Below, piece by piece: positions 45,009 to 56,375 of a stretch of DNA of 64,000 bases. This DNA comes from Hyaloraphidium curvatum (Eukaryota; Monoblepharomycota; Hyaloraphidiomycetes; Hyaloraphidiales; Hyaloraphidiaceae). The notes below the pieces were generated by a model. It was given only the letters and a program-made list of their open reading frames with translations. It had not been told where the DNA came from and did not search any database. Each line of letters starts with the position of its first letter. Within the stretch, counting starts at the first letter, position 1. Both the position numbers and the translations under genes were made by a program. The stretch lies in assembly GCA_025558095.1 (NCBI GenBank), contig JAIVFI010000034.1:186001-250000 (forward strand), given 5' to 3'.

Positions 45009-46818
45009 ATGCCGCCGAAGAAAACCAAGAAGAAGGAGGCGCCCTCCGCTGTCGTGAGTTGCGACCAGTTGGCGGCGGCGTCGCGGCGCGAAGGCGCGAA
45101 CGCGGCCCTGTCTCGCGGTGGAAGGGTCGGAGTTGCTCGACACCACGCGAAACGGCCCTGGCTGCCGGTCAGACCGCGTTCTGTTGCCCCCGCTGACTCT
45201 ACTGTCTCTTCAGCAGCGCGCCGGCAATGTCATCGAGGACCCCGTGCTCAGAATGGTGGAGGCTCTACCTCGGGAAGTGCTGAACAGCATTGTGGCCGCG
45301 GCAGTCAAGGAAGGCGCGGTCATCACTGCCGATCAGATCTCTACGAATCTGCAGGTCGCGCGGGCGCGCGGAATCGGAGAGCTGGCGTCGGAGGTCCGCG
45401 GCCATCGCGTTATCCGCCTCCTTCACGTTCTCACAACCTCCGACAGATCCTCGTGGCCATCTTCCGCTACTTGCCGATTCGCGACAGGATCCTCGTTGTG
45501 CGCGCGTGCCGCCACTTTCGGCAGCTGTCATCTCAAGGAGTGTTTGACGAGGTGCGGTTTCTGAAGGTCCCGACGCGCAAGGAGCTCCACGAGTGGGTAC
45601 CATTCTCGGTGCTTCTTGACTTTGATGCTTACGACTCCTCCTTCGTGCCCAGTCCATTCGCCTGGATGAAGAAGCACACCGTTTCGGCTTTCCTGCGCTC
45701 GCTGCCGAACGGAACCGTCAAGTCGCTCACAGTCCACCACCACACGCTTTCGCCCGCCAGCCTTGCCAGCCTCGCAAGGAATGAGCTCTCTGCACTGACT
45801 GAGGTTTGTCGCTGGGACCCTCAAACCTTTTTGCTTTGCTGATTGGGCTCGCAGCTCAACCTCGTCGGGACCCACTTCCTGCACAAGTTCAACGGGATAA
45901 ACCGAATCTCGTTCCCCAGCCTCCGCAAGTTCCGCGTCATGGATTACCAGAATCACCGCGGAAACGCGACGTCCGCCATTCCCCAAGGCTTCGTGGAGTT
46001 TCTCCAGAAGCACGACACGCTGCAGGAGATCTTTGTCGAGCTGTCGCTGGCCGGCGAAGCGGGGCAGGCGCTCCTCTCCGGCGATCCGAGCAAGTTTGCC
46101 CTCAACAAGAGCTTGAGGGTGCTCCGCGCGGAATGCTCCATCTCGCTGGACCAATTCACGAACATCCTGCTCACGTTCCCGAACCTGGTTGAGCTCGAAA
46201 TCTCCGGTCTGCACCTTAATGGCCATGCTACGCAGCAGAAGGAGGTCTCCCTTCCGGGCAACGGCTTCATGACGATGCGCATTCCTTTCCTATCCGAGGA
46301 GAGGCTCAACGAGCTGGCGGCGCTGCGGGCGCAGAAGCAGATGGCTCGGCTGCAGAAGCTCACGATCCACGAGAGCGCCTACGGATACGGCTACGGCTTC
46401 GGCGACACCAACTGCTCCTGCCACTTCGTCGGGCAGACCGTCGGGCCGTCGCTCGAGACGCTGGAGTACTTCTCGCACCGGATGATTTCGAGCTCTTTCG
46501 TCGGCCAGTTCCCCGCCCTTCGCCGCTTGCGCGTCCTGCAGCCTTCCGTCAGCTGGTATTCTCACAACATCCCGTCGCCTGCCAAGCCCTTCGCCGGTTT
46601 CGATGCTCCGGGACTGGAAGAGCTCGTCCTCTTTGGCAAAATGCCTTCCTGGAAAGAAGAAGTCCTTCGCCCGTATCTGGCTCCGGAGGCAAAGGTTCGT
46701 AGCTGGATGGGGGCTTGTGCTCGACCTTGATCTGACTGGTCCTGTCAAGGTGACGATCACCCGAGCCGACAGGAAGGAGACGAGGCTGGAGGACAAGGCT
46801 TGGCTGATTTGGCTGTAG
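45009..46818 (+). CDS. F-box-like protein with leucine-rich C-terminal region
   Basis: About 483 residues in five exons (introns 45054-45213, 45355-45446, 45804-45854, 46695-46749). A short lysine-rich start (MPPKKTKKKEAPSAV) precedes an F-box-like segment, ILVAIFRYLPIRDRILVVRACRHFRQLS, which would dock on Skp1 in an SCF ubiquitin ligase. The rest has diverged leucine-rich spacing (LRVLRAECSISLDQF, FPNLVELEISGL, LQKLTIHES, SLETLEYFSHR, LRRLRVLQPS), suggesting an LRR substrate-recognition domain. The first intron is long for this window and might hide another exon. The last exon is optional: without it the protein would end at 46730. Confidence 0.7.
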
Positions 46819-46967
46819 ATTCAACTCAGGTCGATCATTCGTTTCATGATGACAGATTCCTAGAGATCTTCTCTTTCCCTTCGAGAGTTTCACTGTTGCG
46901 TTTGTGCGCGACCGCAGTGCCGCCACCGGCTCGACAAACAGGCGTCTCCCGCTTCTGTCCCCCAGCA

Positions 46968-48219
46968 ATGGTCCGGCTCGCAGCACCGCGCAGGATCCGG
47001 GATCCTTCGAAGGAGCCCTTCGAGCAGATCCTGTACCATGTGGACCCGGAGGCACGCGTGGGGGTCATTACCCTGAACCGGCCGAAGTACCGCAACGCTT
47101 TCGGACGCATCATGACGCTCGAGGTTGATGAAGGTACGTCTTCGCGCGCCCTTGGCGGCGTTTCCTTCCTCATGTCTCTCTCGTGGACTTGCGCTCTTTG
47201 CCAATCGGCGGCCTACGGTGCTGCAGCGTTCACCGCGATGGCCAACGACGACCGGGTCCGCGTCATCGTGCTCACGGGGGCCGGGGACCACTTCTGCAGC
47301 GGACACGACCTCTCCACGCCGCAGGAGGTTGCGGACGAGGTCGTGACCGAGGTCAAGAAGGACGGCATGCGGGGTTGGTTCCCACCAAGGCCCACAGTTG
47401 GTCGCGATTCGATCCTGCCTCTTCAGGTTCCTACGAGCGCTGGTACTCGCTGGATCTGGAAATGTGCCTCAAGTGGCGATCGATCCGGAAACCCGTCATC
47501 TGCGCTGCAAAGGGGTGGACCATCTACCACGGAGCCGCCGTCATGAGCGTCGTGCGTTCGCGTCCGTTGCCGTCTGCCTGCCCAACTCACGGTGTCGTCG
47601 GCCCGCAGGCCGACATCGTCATCGCTGCGGACGACCTGCGCTACTTCCCGAGCCTGGTCGAGTTCACGTCGCTCCCCTGGGACCTGCACCTCAATGCCCG
47701 AAAGGCGAAGGAGATCTTCTTTTCCCAGCGCATCGTGCTTGCGGAGGAGGCGTTCCAGATCGGCCTCGTGAACAAGGTGCGGGACGTGCTGCTCCGTCGG
47801 GTGGCACTCCTGACGGTCCAACCTCGCTCAGGTCGTTCCGAAGGAGAGGCTCGACGAGGAAGCGTTCCACATGGCCAAGATCATCGCGCGCAGTGACCCC
47901 TTCCACCTCGCCATGATGAAACTCTCTGTCAACCAGGCGCTGGACACCGCTGGACTGGTGATCCTTCCGTTGCTCCTTGGGTGTGCTTCTGCTGACCATC
48001 TGTTGCCAGACCGTCGACGTGCGCAACAACCTGTCGCACTGGACCGCCTACCGCGCCTCCGCGGACGACCCCAGCTCGATCGCCGTTAAGGAGGGCGGGA
48101 AACGGTTCGCCCCGGTTCCCCAGGCCCTCGAGGACGACGTGCTGCAGAGGCTGAGCATGGAGGCTTCGATCGTGCCCAAGAACGCCAAAATCGACCTGCC
48201 GCCGAAGTCCAAGCTGTAG
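46968..48219 (+). CDS. Enoyl-CoA hydratase/isomerase family protein
   Basis: A 313-residue crotonase-fold protein in six exons (introns 47134-47226, 47374-47426, 47552-47608, 47777-47831, 47958-48009). Motifs in order are VGVITLNRPKYRNAF (CoA-binding strand), VRVIVLTGAGDHFCSGHDLS (oxyanion-hole loop), KPVICAAKGWTIYHGAAVMS and ADIVIAADDLRYF (second oxyanion region). After the second motif typical hydratases carry catalytic Glu residues; here the stretch is LVEFTSLPW, which resembles fungal and bacterial members of unclear substrate. No peroxisomal PTS1 (the end is KSKL, close to but not the SKL tripeptide preceded by the usual context; the last three residues are in fact S-K-L), so peroxisomal import is plausible. 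Confidence 0.85.
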
Positions 48220-48381
48220 TGCTCCCGAGGAAATGTGATTCGTTGACCTTCTTTGATGGACAAGTAGGAGCTAGAGCGATCGAAAGGTCTCCCTCTCCTT
48301 TCTCTTGGCGCCGGCGATTGGGGTGCGTCTCCATTTTCTCCACCCGCAACATTTGTCGCGTGCAACCGCAGCTCCATCGCG

Positions 48382-50277
48382 ATGAGCTCGGCCGCAGACG
48401 ACCGCTCGACGCGGGATGCCACTCCCGTCACGCCCGCCGAGGGCGACGCGCCGCCGAAGGGCGACGGGGAGGCCAAGCCGGCCATCCGGCGGAAGCGGAA
48501 GTGGGACCTCGACGACTCGGGCCGCGAGGTGCCGCCCGAGCCCAGCGCGGGTGCGGCAGCCGCGGACAGCGCGAAGGCGGACGGCGACTCGGCTGCCCGG
48601 TCGGAGCGCGACGACACGCCCTCGAAGGAGGCAAAGGGTGGGCTCACTGACCCGCGGACAGCTCTTCGCGTTCTAACCGCCAGTGCGGCAGACATGGCGG
48701 CCGAGGCCGCGGCAAAGATCAATCAGCTGCTGCAGGCCAAGGGCGCTCTGCCCGCCGGCGGCAGCTCGGGGATCGCCATCGAGCCCGCGTCCAAGCGGAT
48801 CAAGGAGGCCCCGTTCTCGACAGAGATCGACATCAACGACATCCGGAACCGCTATGTGCTCACCAAGGGCGAGACGCAGAGGATGCTCCATGACGAGACC
48901 GGCGCCGAGTGGGTCTTTGCCTTGCCGCGCCCCTCGAAGCTCGCCTAACGTGTTCTCCCAGCGTCTCGACGAGGGGCCGGTACTACCCTGACCGCAGGAT
49001 GGCCAACGACCGCGAACCCCCGCTGCACCTGCACATCCAGGCGCCGACGCAGGAGTCGCTGGACAAGGCGGTCGCGCGGGTGCGCGAGCTGATCGACAGC
49101 GGCATGACGGGCCGCGAGGCGAGCCCGCCTCTGTCTGGAGCCAACGCGATGGGCGCCAACCGCATGTCGATCCGCGACCGGGACCCGTGGCCCGAGGACA
49201 AGGTCTACATTGGGATCGACGACTCGGCCTTTGTCCCGCGGGCCAAGGTCGTCGGTCCGGGCGGGTCGTACGTCAAGCACATCCAGTCTCTCACGGGGAC
49301 GCGGGTCCAGGTCAAGGGCAGGGGCAGCAACTTCATCGAGACCTCGACGGGGAGGGAGGCTGACGACGAGCTCCACGTCCACATCGCGTAAGAATTGGCG
49401 TCTTTTCGTGTGAGCCTGCGGACTGACTTGGCGTTCTTGCAAGTGGTCCGTCGATTGCTCACGTCCTGCAAGCCAAAGGCCTCGTTGAAGACCTCGTTGC
49501 GACCGTGAAGGAGGAGTACGCCAAGTGGAAGGCGGAGCGGGCGCCCAGGCGGCCCGCCGCCCCCATGGCCGGCTACGGCGCATACCCCGGCATGCCCGGG
49601 TACGGAATGCCGGCCGCCGGCGCGGCGTACGGCATGCCCGGGTACGGCGCGGCCCAGGCGGTGCCGAGTGCGCCCGGCGTCCCCGGCGCGCCGGGAACGG
49701 GACAGGTGGGTTGAGAGATCCGGGAGGTTCATGGAGGGCAAAGGGAGGGACCTTCGGACCGCGTGAGGCTACTGATCGTGGATCTGGCCCCGTCAGCTCG
49801 AGGCGCAGGGTAAACGTGCGGGTCCGGGCCGTGTTTGACGCTGACCTCTTTCTTCCCCACCCCCGCACTTGCCTATCCCGCCGTGTTCGCCTCACATCCC
49901 CTTTTCTTCATCCAGCCGTCGGCTGCCGACCCTTACGCCGCGTACTACAACGATCCCGCCTACCAGCAGTACGCCGCGTACTACCAGCAGTACCAGCAGG
50001 TGCGTGGCATCGCTTCCCGCTATGTAGGCGAAGCTCACCGTCGATTTTTCAGTATTACGCCGCTCAAGGCTACCAGATGCCCAGCGCACCCGGCGTCCCC
50101 GGCGCTCCTGGTGTCCCTGGGGCGCCCGGCGTCCCCGGTGCTCCGGGTACCGCGCAACCTCCGCCGCCCCCTACCTCCGTTCCCGGCGCGTCTTCGACCC
50201 CTCCGCCCCCCGGTGGCGATCGGAGCCCCGGCGACTACTCCGCGGTCCCTCCGCCTCCCAACTACACCAGGCGCTAG
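48382..50277 (+). CDS. KHDC4/BLOM7-like KH-domain RNA-binding protein
   Basis: A 507-residue protein in five exons (introns 48909-48961, 49388-49443, 49706-49915, 50000-50052). The N-terminus is acidic and charged with RRKRKWD, typical of splicing factors. A first KH-like unit reads EIDINDIRNRYVLTKGETQ, then GADVSTRGRYYPD formed across an intron, and LHLHIQAPTQESLDKAVARV. A second KH unit has KVVGPGGSYVKHIQSLTGTRVQVKGRGSNF, closely matching human KHDC4 (a pre-mRNA splicing regulator). The tail is low complexity: GYGAYPGMPGYGM, Tyr/Gln repeats (YQQYAAYYQQYQQ) and a collagen-like stretch. The protein should be nuclear. It is the clearest housekeeping orthologue in the window. Confidence 0.85.
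50086..50148 (+). repeat. Collagen-like G-x-P repeats in the KHDC4-like tail
   Basis: Seven perfect tripeptides alternating A-P-G and V-P-G are encoded here, an 18-bp unit duplicated about 3.5 times. It lies next to proline-rich sequence in a predicted nuclear RNA-binding protein, so triple-helix formation is unlikely; it is probably a flexible low-complexity tail. Confidence 0.8.
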
Positions 50278-50662
50278 ATGTCGTTGCTTCGGAATGACCA
50301 CCTATGTCGGATGTCTGCAGTAGAGCCTTTTTCGGGATGCCTGCTCGTGGAATCCTGGCCCGTGACAAGCAGGCGTGAGGTCCGATCTTGCTGAATCCAC
50401 GCCTCCGGTACTGAAGCTCAAATTCGACCGAAGAAGCTCTTGCCATTGTGGTCGTCTTGATGCGCATGCAATGGAACCCCTGACTGGAGCTGATCGTTGC
50501 TCGGACGGCCATGTCCGATCCGGCCAGCAGCACCGCCTCATCCCTCCCTCAGCGTCGGGCCTTCTCCGGTCTCCGCCGGGAGCGAATCGCTCTCCGTTTC
50601 CACGCGATTGGGATTAATTTGGAAATCTCGGGCTCCTCCGGCCCTCGGCGCCAGTTCTCGGC
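50278..50662. other. Intergenic region, no gene seen
   Basis: About 385 bases between two same-strand genes. It should contain the 3' end of the KHDC4-like gene and the promoter of the lipase gene. No coding or RNA signal recognised. Confidence 0.5.
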
Positions 50663-53600
50663 ATGCAGAACGGCGGGGAGATGCCGAACGATGGCGGCAC
50701 GAGGAGGAGGACACCAACGATGCCGCCGCCGCCGGACCTGCTGGAGCTGAAGGTCACGGGGGAAGTCGCGACAACGGCACAACTTGCGGCGACCCACGAC
50801 GCCTTCGCCGGCCTGCGGGCGGGAACCGGAAACGCGGCCGCACCGTTGCCGACGGCGACTTCAATCGCCACAGACGATGCCGCGGGCAAAGGGCCCAAAG
50901 ACGGCCCCTTGAACCAGATTGTTTCCTTCAACTTCTTCACGAACCTCGCCTTCGTCGTCTTGCGCCGCCTCTGGCACTCCTACATTCTCATCACGTCCGC
51001 GGTAACCGTCTTGACCGTGGCCGTGTCGCTCCAGGTCAACGTGTTCTTCGAGTTTTTCTCGGGTTCCTTCACGAACTACGCGCTCCTGGCCTTGGATATC
51101 TGCTTGGCGCTTGTCGGCGCCGCCTTCCTCGCGCTGTGGGCCACGATTGTGACCGATTTGTTGAGAAGCGCGTGGAGCGGCGCCGACTACCTGCACGTTA
51201 GGAAGCTCCTCTTCTCGGCTTCGTGGGCGCCGAGGGACTTGGCCATCTTCTGGGATGCCTTCGTCCAGTTCCTTGTGATTGCGGGCCTGGATCTCCTCCC
51301 GATTGCCATGGCGCTTTATCAGGGCTATCTCAGCGGTTTCCAGGGCGTCCTTGCCGGTTTCTTTGCGACGGGCACATTGGCAGCGCTGGCGTTCAGCGCT
51401 GCCGTTTTCCTTTTGGAGATTATCAACGCCGCCATCGAGCTTGGCGCGGACCTTGTCTTCTTTTGCCATCGAAAGAAGGGCAGCACGGAGAAGCGGACCG
51501 TCGGCGTCTATTCGCTGCGTGCGAGGGCCGAGCAAGCCGGGTTTCAGATCCGTGGGTCGCACTGTGGTCTGTCGCACTCGCGCCTGCGCTCACTCCCGTT
51601 CTTCAGAGCGAGCGGTCGCGACCATGGCGACATCACCCTCCACAGAGTATTGGCTGTGCCACGCCTTGCTCACTCGCTTCGTGGGCTCGCGGAGCGCCCT
51701 CACGATCTGCGGATTGCTTGGCGTTGCGTCAATCGTCATGTGCAGCATCGCGACGGCGAGGAGCCCCAGCACGACCTGGGCTTGGATCGCCGAAGGAGTT
51801 TTCCTCGGGCTGATCCTCTTCTCGTGGCTCTACGGAAGGATTTGGTCGGGGGCCGCGCGGATTGTGGAGCTCAAGACGCGGGCGGCGCTCGCGGCCAATC
51901 TCCCGGATCCCGAGGAGGAGATCAGCCGCGTCGCCGCTGCGAGGGCGTCGACGAGGGTTTCGATGAGCAACGAAGTCGAAGCCCCCAAGCTCGAGATCAC
52001 GGGCGAAGCAGGTGGTGCACCAACCGAGGGGCCAACAGTGGTCCTGACGGTCGACACATCGGCAACACGCGAACGGCCTCCTTCCGTCATGACCGGACTC
52101 AACATTGAGAAGGCTCCCGTCCCGGAAACCCTTAAGCGGGACCCGCTCGTCAACGCGGATGCCTACGAGGCCCTTGCGGACCCGATCTCCCTCTGGTATG
52201 CGCAACACGTGGAACCCAATTTCCAGCCCGAGTGGTACGACATCGACGTGTTTTCGCCCTGGTCCTCGACCTGGAACGCGGTCCTCATCATATGGCTCGT
52301 GGTGGTCATAATCACAACCATGATTTGGACGACCTACCTCATGGCGAGGATCCAATGGTTCACAGTCGTGCTCAACATCTACTTGACGCTGCCATTCTTG
52401 ATTCTCGTCGGTCTCTATCTCTTCTTCATGCGACCTGGCTCTGAGGCGAAGCGTGTCATGGAGGAGGCCGCAGCTGAGGTCGGCAGTGCGGACCCGCCGA
52501 AGACCGAGCACGATCTTCCAAAGAACTTCATTCGGGTGCTCAGGGTGGGTGTTGGCGCCTAGGCGACGGATGATTGTGCTTTGCGTGAACCACGTGGCCG
52601 CTTCAGATCGTCAGTCTCTCGCTCTACATCATCATTCCCGCGATTCTTGTTTTAGTTCTCCTGATTTGGTACTTGGCAACGCAGAGCTCCAACGCCGCGG
52701 CCACGATTGGTTTTGCAATACTCTGTAAGAAGCACGCAGTATTGCTCTCACGTGAAGCTTACTCTGCCTCAGACTTTGCTATCGCTGCTGGAGTCATTCT
52801 CGCCTTCCGCTTCCTTGCACGCGGATTCCCCATCCGAGCCTTCCTCGCCGCCTACGGCTTCCTCCTCTTTATCTTCCTCTTCATCTTTGCCACCGCGACA
52901 ACCTACTCGGATGATTCCCAGCCCAACTGGACCGTGTCTGCCGAACCCGCGGCCCCAATCCCTCAGAGCGAGGAGCCCCTTCCCTACTGCGGTGAGCCGC
53001 CGCTGGTGCCGGTCCGCTCGTGCATGTACTGACTCCCCACGCGCCGCAGACCTGCAGCTATACAATCTTTCTATCGTCGACGTCTCGTTCTTCGCCAACC
53101 TCGCCTATGCGGGCCCGAGTTCAGTCGAAAGCGACTTGACACGGTGGTTTGGCCCGGGCTGGACGGTCGCGGAAAGCTACACGGACGACCCCCTCCTCTG
53201 GTACTACGAGTTCAGATTGACCGGGACCAACCTCTCGATCGTCGCCGTGCGGGGCACTCAGACTAGCGTGGACTGGCTCACCAATGCTCAGCTCTGGAGC
53301 CAGGTCGCGATGTTCCAGATCGCCGACTGTGGGTTCTTTCGCTCTGCTCGGCGTCTGAGGTCGTGCTGACCTCCCTCCTGCGCCAGTCTTTGTTCCAATG
53401 CTCCGCATCTGGCCCGACTCGTGGGCCCAAAACATGATCTATATCACGTCGGGCGCCATCTTGAAGGGCGAGGACTCGAACCTCAACTACCTCGTCCTGC
53501 TCCGGCACGTGGAGGCCATCAAGGCCGAGGGGCGCAGCGTGCTCATCACGGGCCACTCGCTGGGCGCGGGCCTGGCCAACATCGTCGGCACCCGCACGGG

Positions 53601-53901
53601 CTCGCGCAGCGTGACGCTTTCCCCGCCGGGCATCTTCTACTCCAAGAAGAAGTTCAACATCGGCCCGGAGCTGGACCGCAGCCTGATCACCGTGATCGTG
53701 CGCAACGACTGGGTCTCGATGGTGGACAAACCCGCGGGGTCGGTGCTCTTTATCCCGTGCGACCTGTTCCCGATCTCCTGCCACTCGATCACGAGGGTGA
53801 CGACCATCTTCCAGCGGTCGTGCGGGGATCCCGCTGGCCGGATGTTCTCGGCGGAGTGGAACTCGGACGGATCCACGGCCACGGGGCCGGTGCAGGGGTA
53901 G
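50663..53901 (+). CDS. Polytopic membrane protein fused to a class 3 lipase
   Basis: A 985-residue protein in six exons (introns 51552-51606, 52545-52606, 52725-52772, 52992-53049, 53329-53386), all in frame. The first two thirds contain about eleven hydrophobic spans, including LITSAVTVLTVAVSLQV, LALVGAAFLALWATIV, VFLGLILFSWLYG, LIIWLVVVIITTMIW and IIIPAILVLVLLIWYLA, with a hydrophilic loop near residues 370-480. The C-terminal third is an alpha/beta hydrolase of the lipase class 3 family: DVSFFANLAYAG, SIVAVRGTQTSVDWLTNAQ, the nucleophile elbow ITGHSLGAGLANIVG, and IVRNDWVSMVD near the acid residue. Membrane-tethered class 3 lipases include sn-1 diacylglycerol lipases, but those have four spans. 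The function of the extra spans is unknown. Confidence 0.8.
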
Positions 53902-53941
53902 CGGACGTGTAGGGCGCTCCGCTGACAAGATTGTCCTTCAT

Positions 53942-54631
53942 TCACTGCTTCCCGCCCGATACAAAGTTGGCGAAACCCGGCAGCTTGCCCTCGATCGCGA
54001 ACGCAGTTGCCAACAATGCCATGCTCCCGACGCCGTGCTGCACGATGCCGTGCTCGAGGTGGAACTTCCAGTCCATGGTTGACAGAGTAGGCTGCGCCAG
54101 GAACATGCCCGCGCCGGCGGTGATGAAGGCGAGCCAGGCGGACCGCGCCTTGAGCTGCAGCGACACGGCGTAGTACGCCGCGATGGTGGGGATCCGTCCG
54201 ATGAGGCGCTCCGTGTTCACGCTGACGTAGATGTTGGGGAAGTAGGGCGAAGTGTGCTGCACGGGAGGAAGAGGACGGGAGGCACGTCAGACGCCGTCAT
54301 CGACAGAAAGGAAGCAACCAAGGACGTCCGTGTTCCGGGACGTACCTCCAAGAAGCCGACAATGAGGCCACCGATGCCGGCAACTTTGCTCCAGGTGCTG
54401 GGCGCCTGCGGGACCACAGGTTATTGGCCTCCGGTCGCGCCAACCGACGCACGGACCAAGACCCACCGCCCGGTTCATTGCGTAGATCATTACGGAGTTG
54501 GTAGCGAAGTACCACGCCGTGGCGAGGTGGAACCACCGGGGCAGTAGGGACCAGTCCGAGGGCGAGAAGAGGCCGGGTCCTTTCGCCGGCGGGAGCTCCG
54601 CGAGTTCGGGTTTGGGCTTGGAGAGTGCCAT
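53942..54631 (-). CDS. Small multi-pass membrane protein, unknown family
   Basis: A 179-residue protein in three exons (54467-54631, 54346-54405, 53942-54256; introns 54406-54466 with a GTGGGT donor and 54257-54345). All are phase 0. It has three or four hydrophobic segments: WFHLATAWYFATNSVMIYAM, VAGIGGLIVGFLE, TIAAYYAVSLQ with AWLAFITAGAGMFLA, and GSMALLATAFAIEG. There is no signal peptide. I do not recognise the family. It is tail-to-tail with the lipase gene (40 bp between stops). Confidence 0.68.
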
Positions 54632-55536
54632 GGCGGGAGCGGAACGAGCGGCAGTCGTTCGGTGGCGCCGAACGGGAGACGTTGGCGTGGCGTCGGGCCG
54701 ACGGTCACTCGGTCGGGCGGCTGCCCGGGCGGCTTCGCAGCCCGCTACCCGCAAGGGCGCAGATGCGCGGGCGGTAACGGCTTGCTTGCCGGCAAATGTA
54801 CTCGTCCCGCGAGCCTCGGTCCCTGGTTGACCCCGTGTGAGCGCAGCTCGAGCACAGTCCCGATTTCCTCCCTCCATCCACCGGCACATCACTCCAGTCA
54901 GCAGCGGTAGCGGCGACGGTGCCCGGCGGGCGGGTGGCACAAGTCCAGGAGCTGGTGTGTGCGCAACTCCTGCCCCCCGCTTGGAGATGTCCGGGAGCTT
55001 CTTCCGCGTCACACGCCACGTACGGCCTCCCGCTGATATGCCGCAGGGCGTCGGGCGTGTGCGCAGGCAGCGTCCCTGGCCGTCGATCGTCTGGATTGCC
55101 TTGTCGGTGGGAGCTTCCTTCGGCCAGGGCCGCGGCGACTCCTAAGGGACCTGGTGGGCCGTCCGGTGGTAAGTTTCTTCGACGCTTTGCCAGCTCATTT
55201 CGGTGGCCGGTTTGCTGGAGCTTGGTCCCGTCCCGAGGAGGTTGGTTTGCGTTGCTTCCGATGGGTGACACGATAGATGGGTGACATACAGTGTGAGGTG
55301 CGTTTTGAGACACGCGCGGCCCCGCCTCCACCGAGATAGCAGCTCTACAGAGCTGTTTACGTGTTCTAGTTCACTTCGAGTTCTTCCCGCGACGCATTCC
55401 ATCGGACCGGGTTTACTCGCCCGAGCATGTGCCGGCACAGCCCGACCCGGCCGCGTCGAGTCATCCCAGACCCACCCTCCGAACGACTCACACCAACTTC
55501 CGCAAACTCAATCCGGAATCCGAGAAGACGACCGCC
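54632..55536. other. Region without a supported gene
   Basis: About 905 bases between a minus-strand and a plus-strand gene start. Open frames are frequent on both strands but carry no motif, and I found no matching splice sites that would build a protein. Probably two promoters plus leader sequence. Confidence 0.45.
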
Positions 55537-56237
55537 ATGCCTCCGTACCCGCCGCTCGAGACCACCGTGCAGTGCCTGTGCGGCAAGGTCCGCCTCGGCG
55601 TCAAGGTCCTCCTCGCTTTGCCCGTCTCGGGACGACGCTGACCCTCGCAGAGCGCCTCGTCCATGCGCCTCGTGTGCTTCTGCAAGGACTGCCGCGGCTA
55701 CTACGAGCACCGCCGCGAGGGGAACCCGTCGCTCCCGGAGCTCGAGGCCGGCGGAGGGGTCGACTACACGCAGGTTCCGCGGCCGCACCCCGCCCCCGCA
55801 TTCCTCCGCCGCTCACCGCCTTCCTCCTGCGGCAGGTCGGCCCCGGCGACATCACCGTCCTCTCCGGGCAGGAGCACCTCCGCGCCGCCCGCCTGCGCGG
55901 CCCCAAGGGGCAGCCCCGCGTCTGGGCGGCGTGCTGCGGGACGCCGCTCTACTCGGCCGGAATGTCCGCGATGCTCTACACCTTCCTCGTTCCCGAACAC
56001 AAGAGGGGGCCCGTGGACTTCAAGATCATCGGGCGGGACGCCACCGGTCCGGTGGGCGAGGACGTGTCGAAGGGCGTGCCGTGGACCTGTGCGTGGTCGT
56101 TCCGCGGCCCCATGATCCTCGCTGACCCAAGACCACCCGGCAGGGCCGTTCTCCATGATTGGCAGGCTCTGGGGGGAGAAGAAGACGCCGGTGCCGTTCG
56201 ATGCGCAGACCGCCGAGCCGGAAATCGTCAAGCTGTG
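55537..56237 (+). CDS. GFA/CENP-V-type zinc-binding protein
   Basis: A protein of roughly 200 residues of the glutathione-dependent formaldehyde-activating enzyme (GFA) family. It supplies the family cysteines: QCLCGKVRLG in exon 1, VCFCKDCRGYY in exon 2, and ACCGTPLYS in exon 3, which together bind two structural or catalytic zincs. Introns are 55606-55650 and 55774-55835. The final junction is unresolved. The frame through 56100-56237 that reads PAGPFSMIGRLWGEKKTPV and stops at 56237 fits the family's C-terminus, but joining it to exon 3 requires a splice near 56090-56150 that I could not fix. Most fungal members have no proven activity on S-hydroxymethylglutathione. Confidence 0.75.
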
Positions 56238-56375
56238 AACGGCGTCGACTCCCTCAACTTTGATCCCGGCATCCCCATCTTGGTCTTGACTGATTCTTCC
56301 ATTTCGACATAGCACTGGATTTAACGCCGCATCGAAATACACACCGTACCTGGATTACACCCTCGCGGTCCATTC

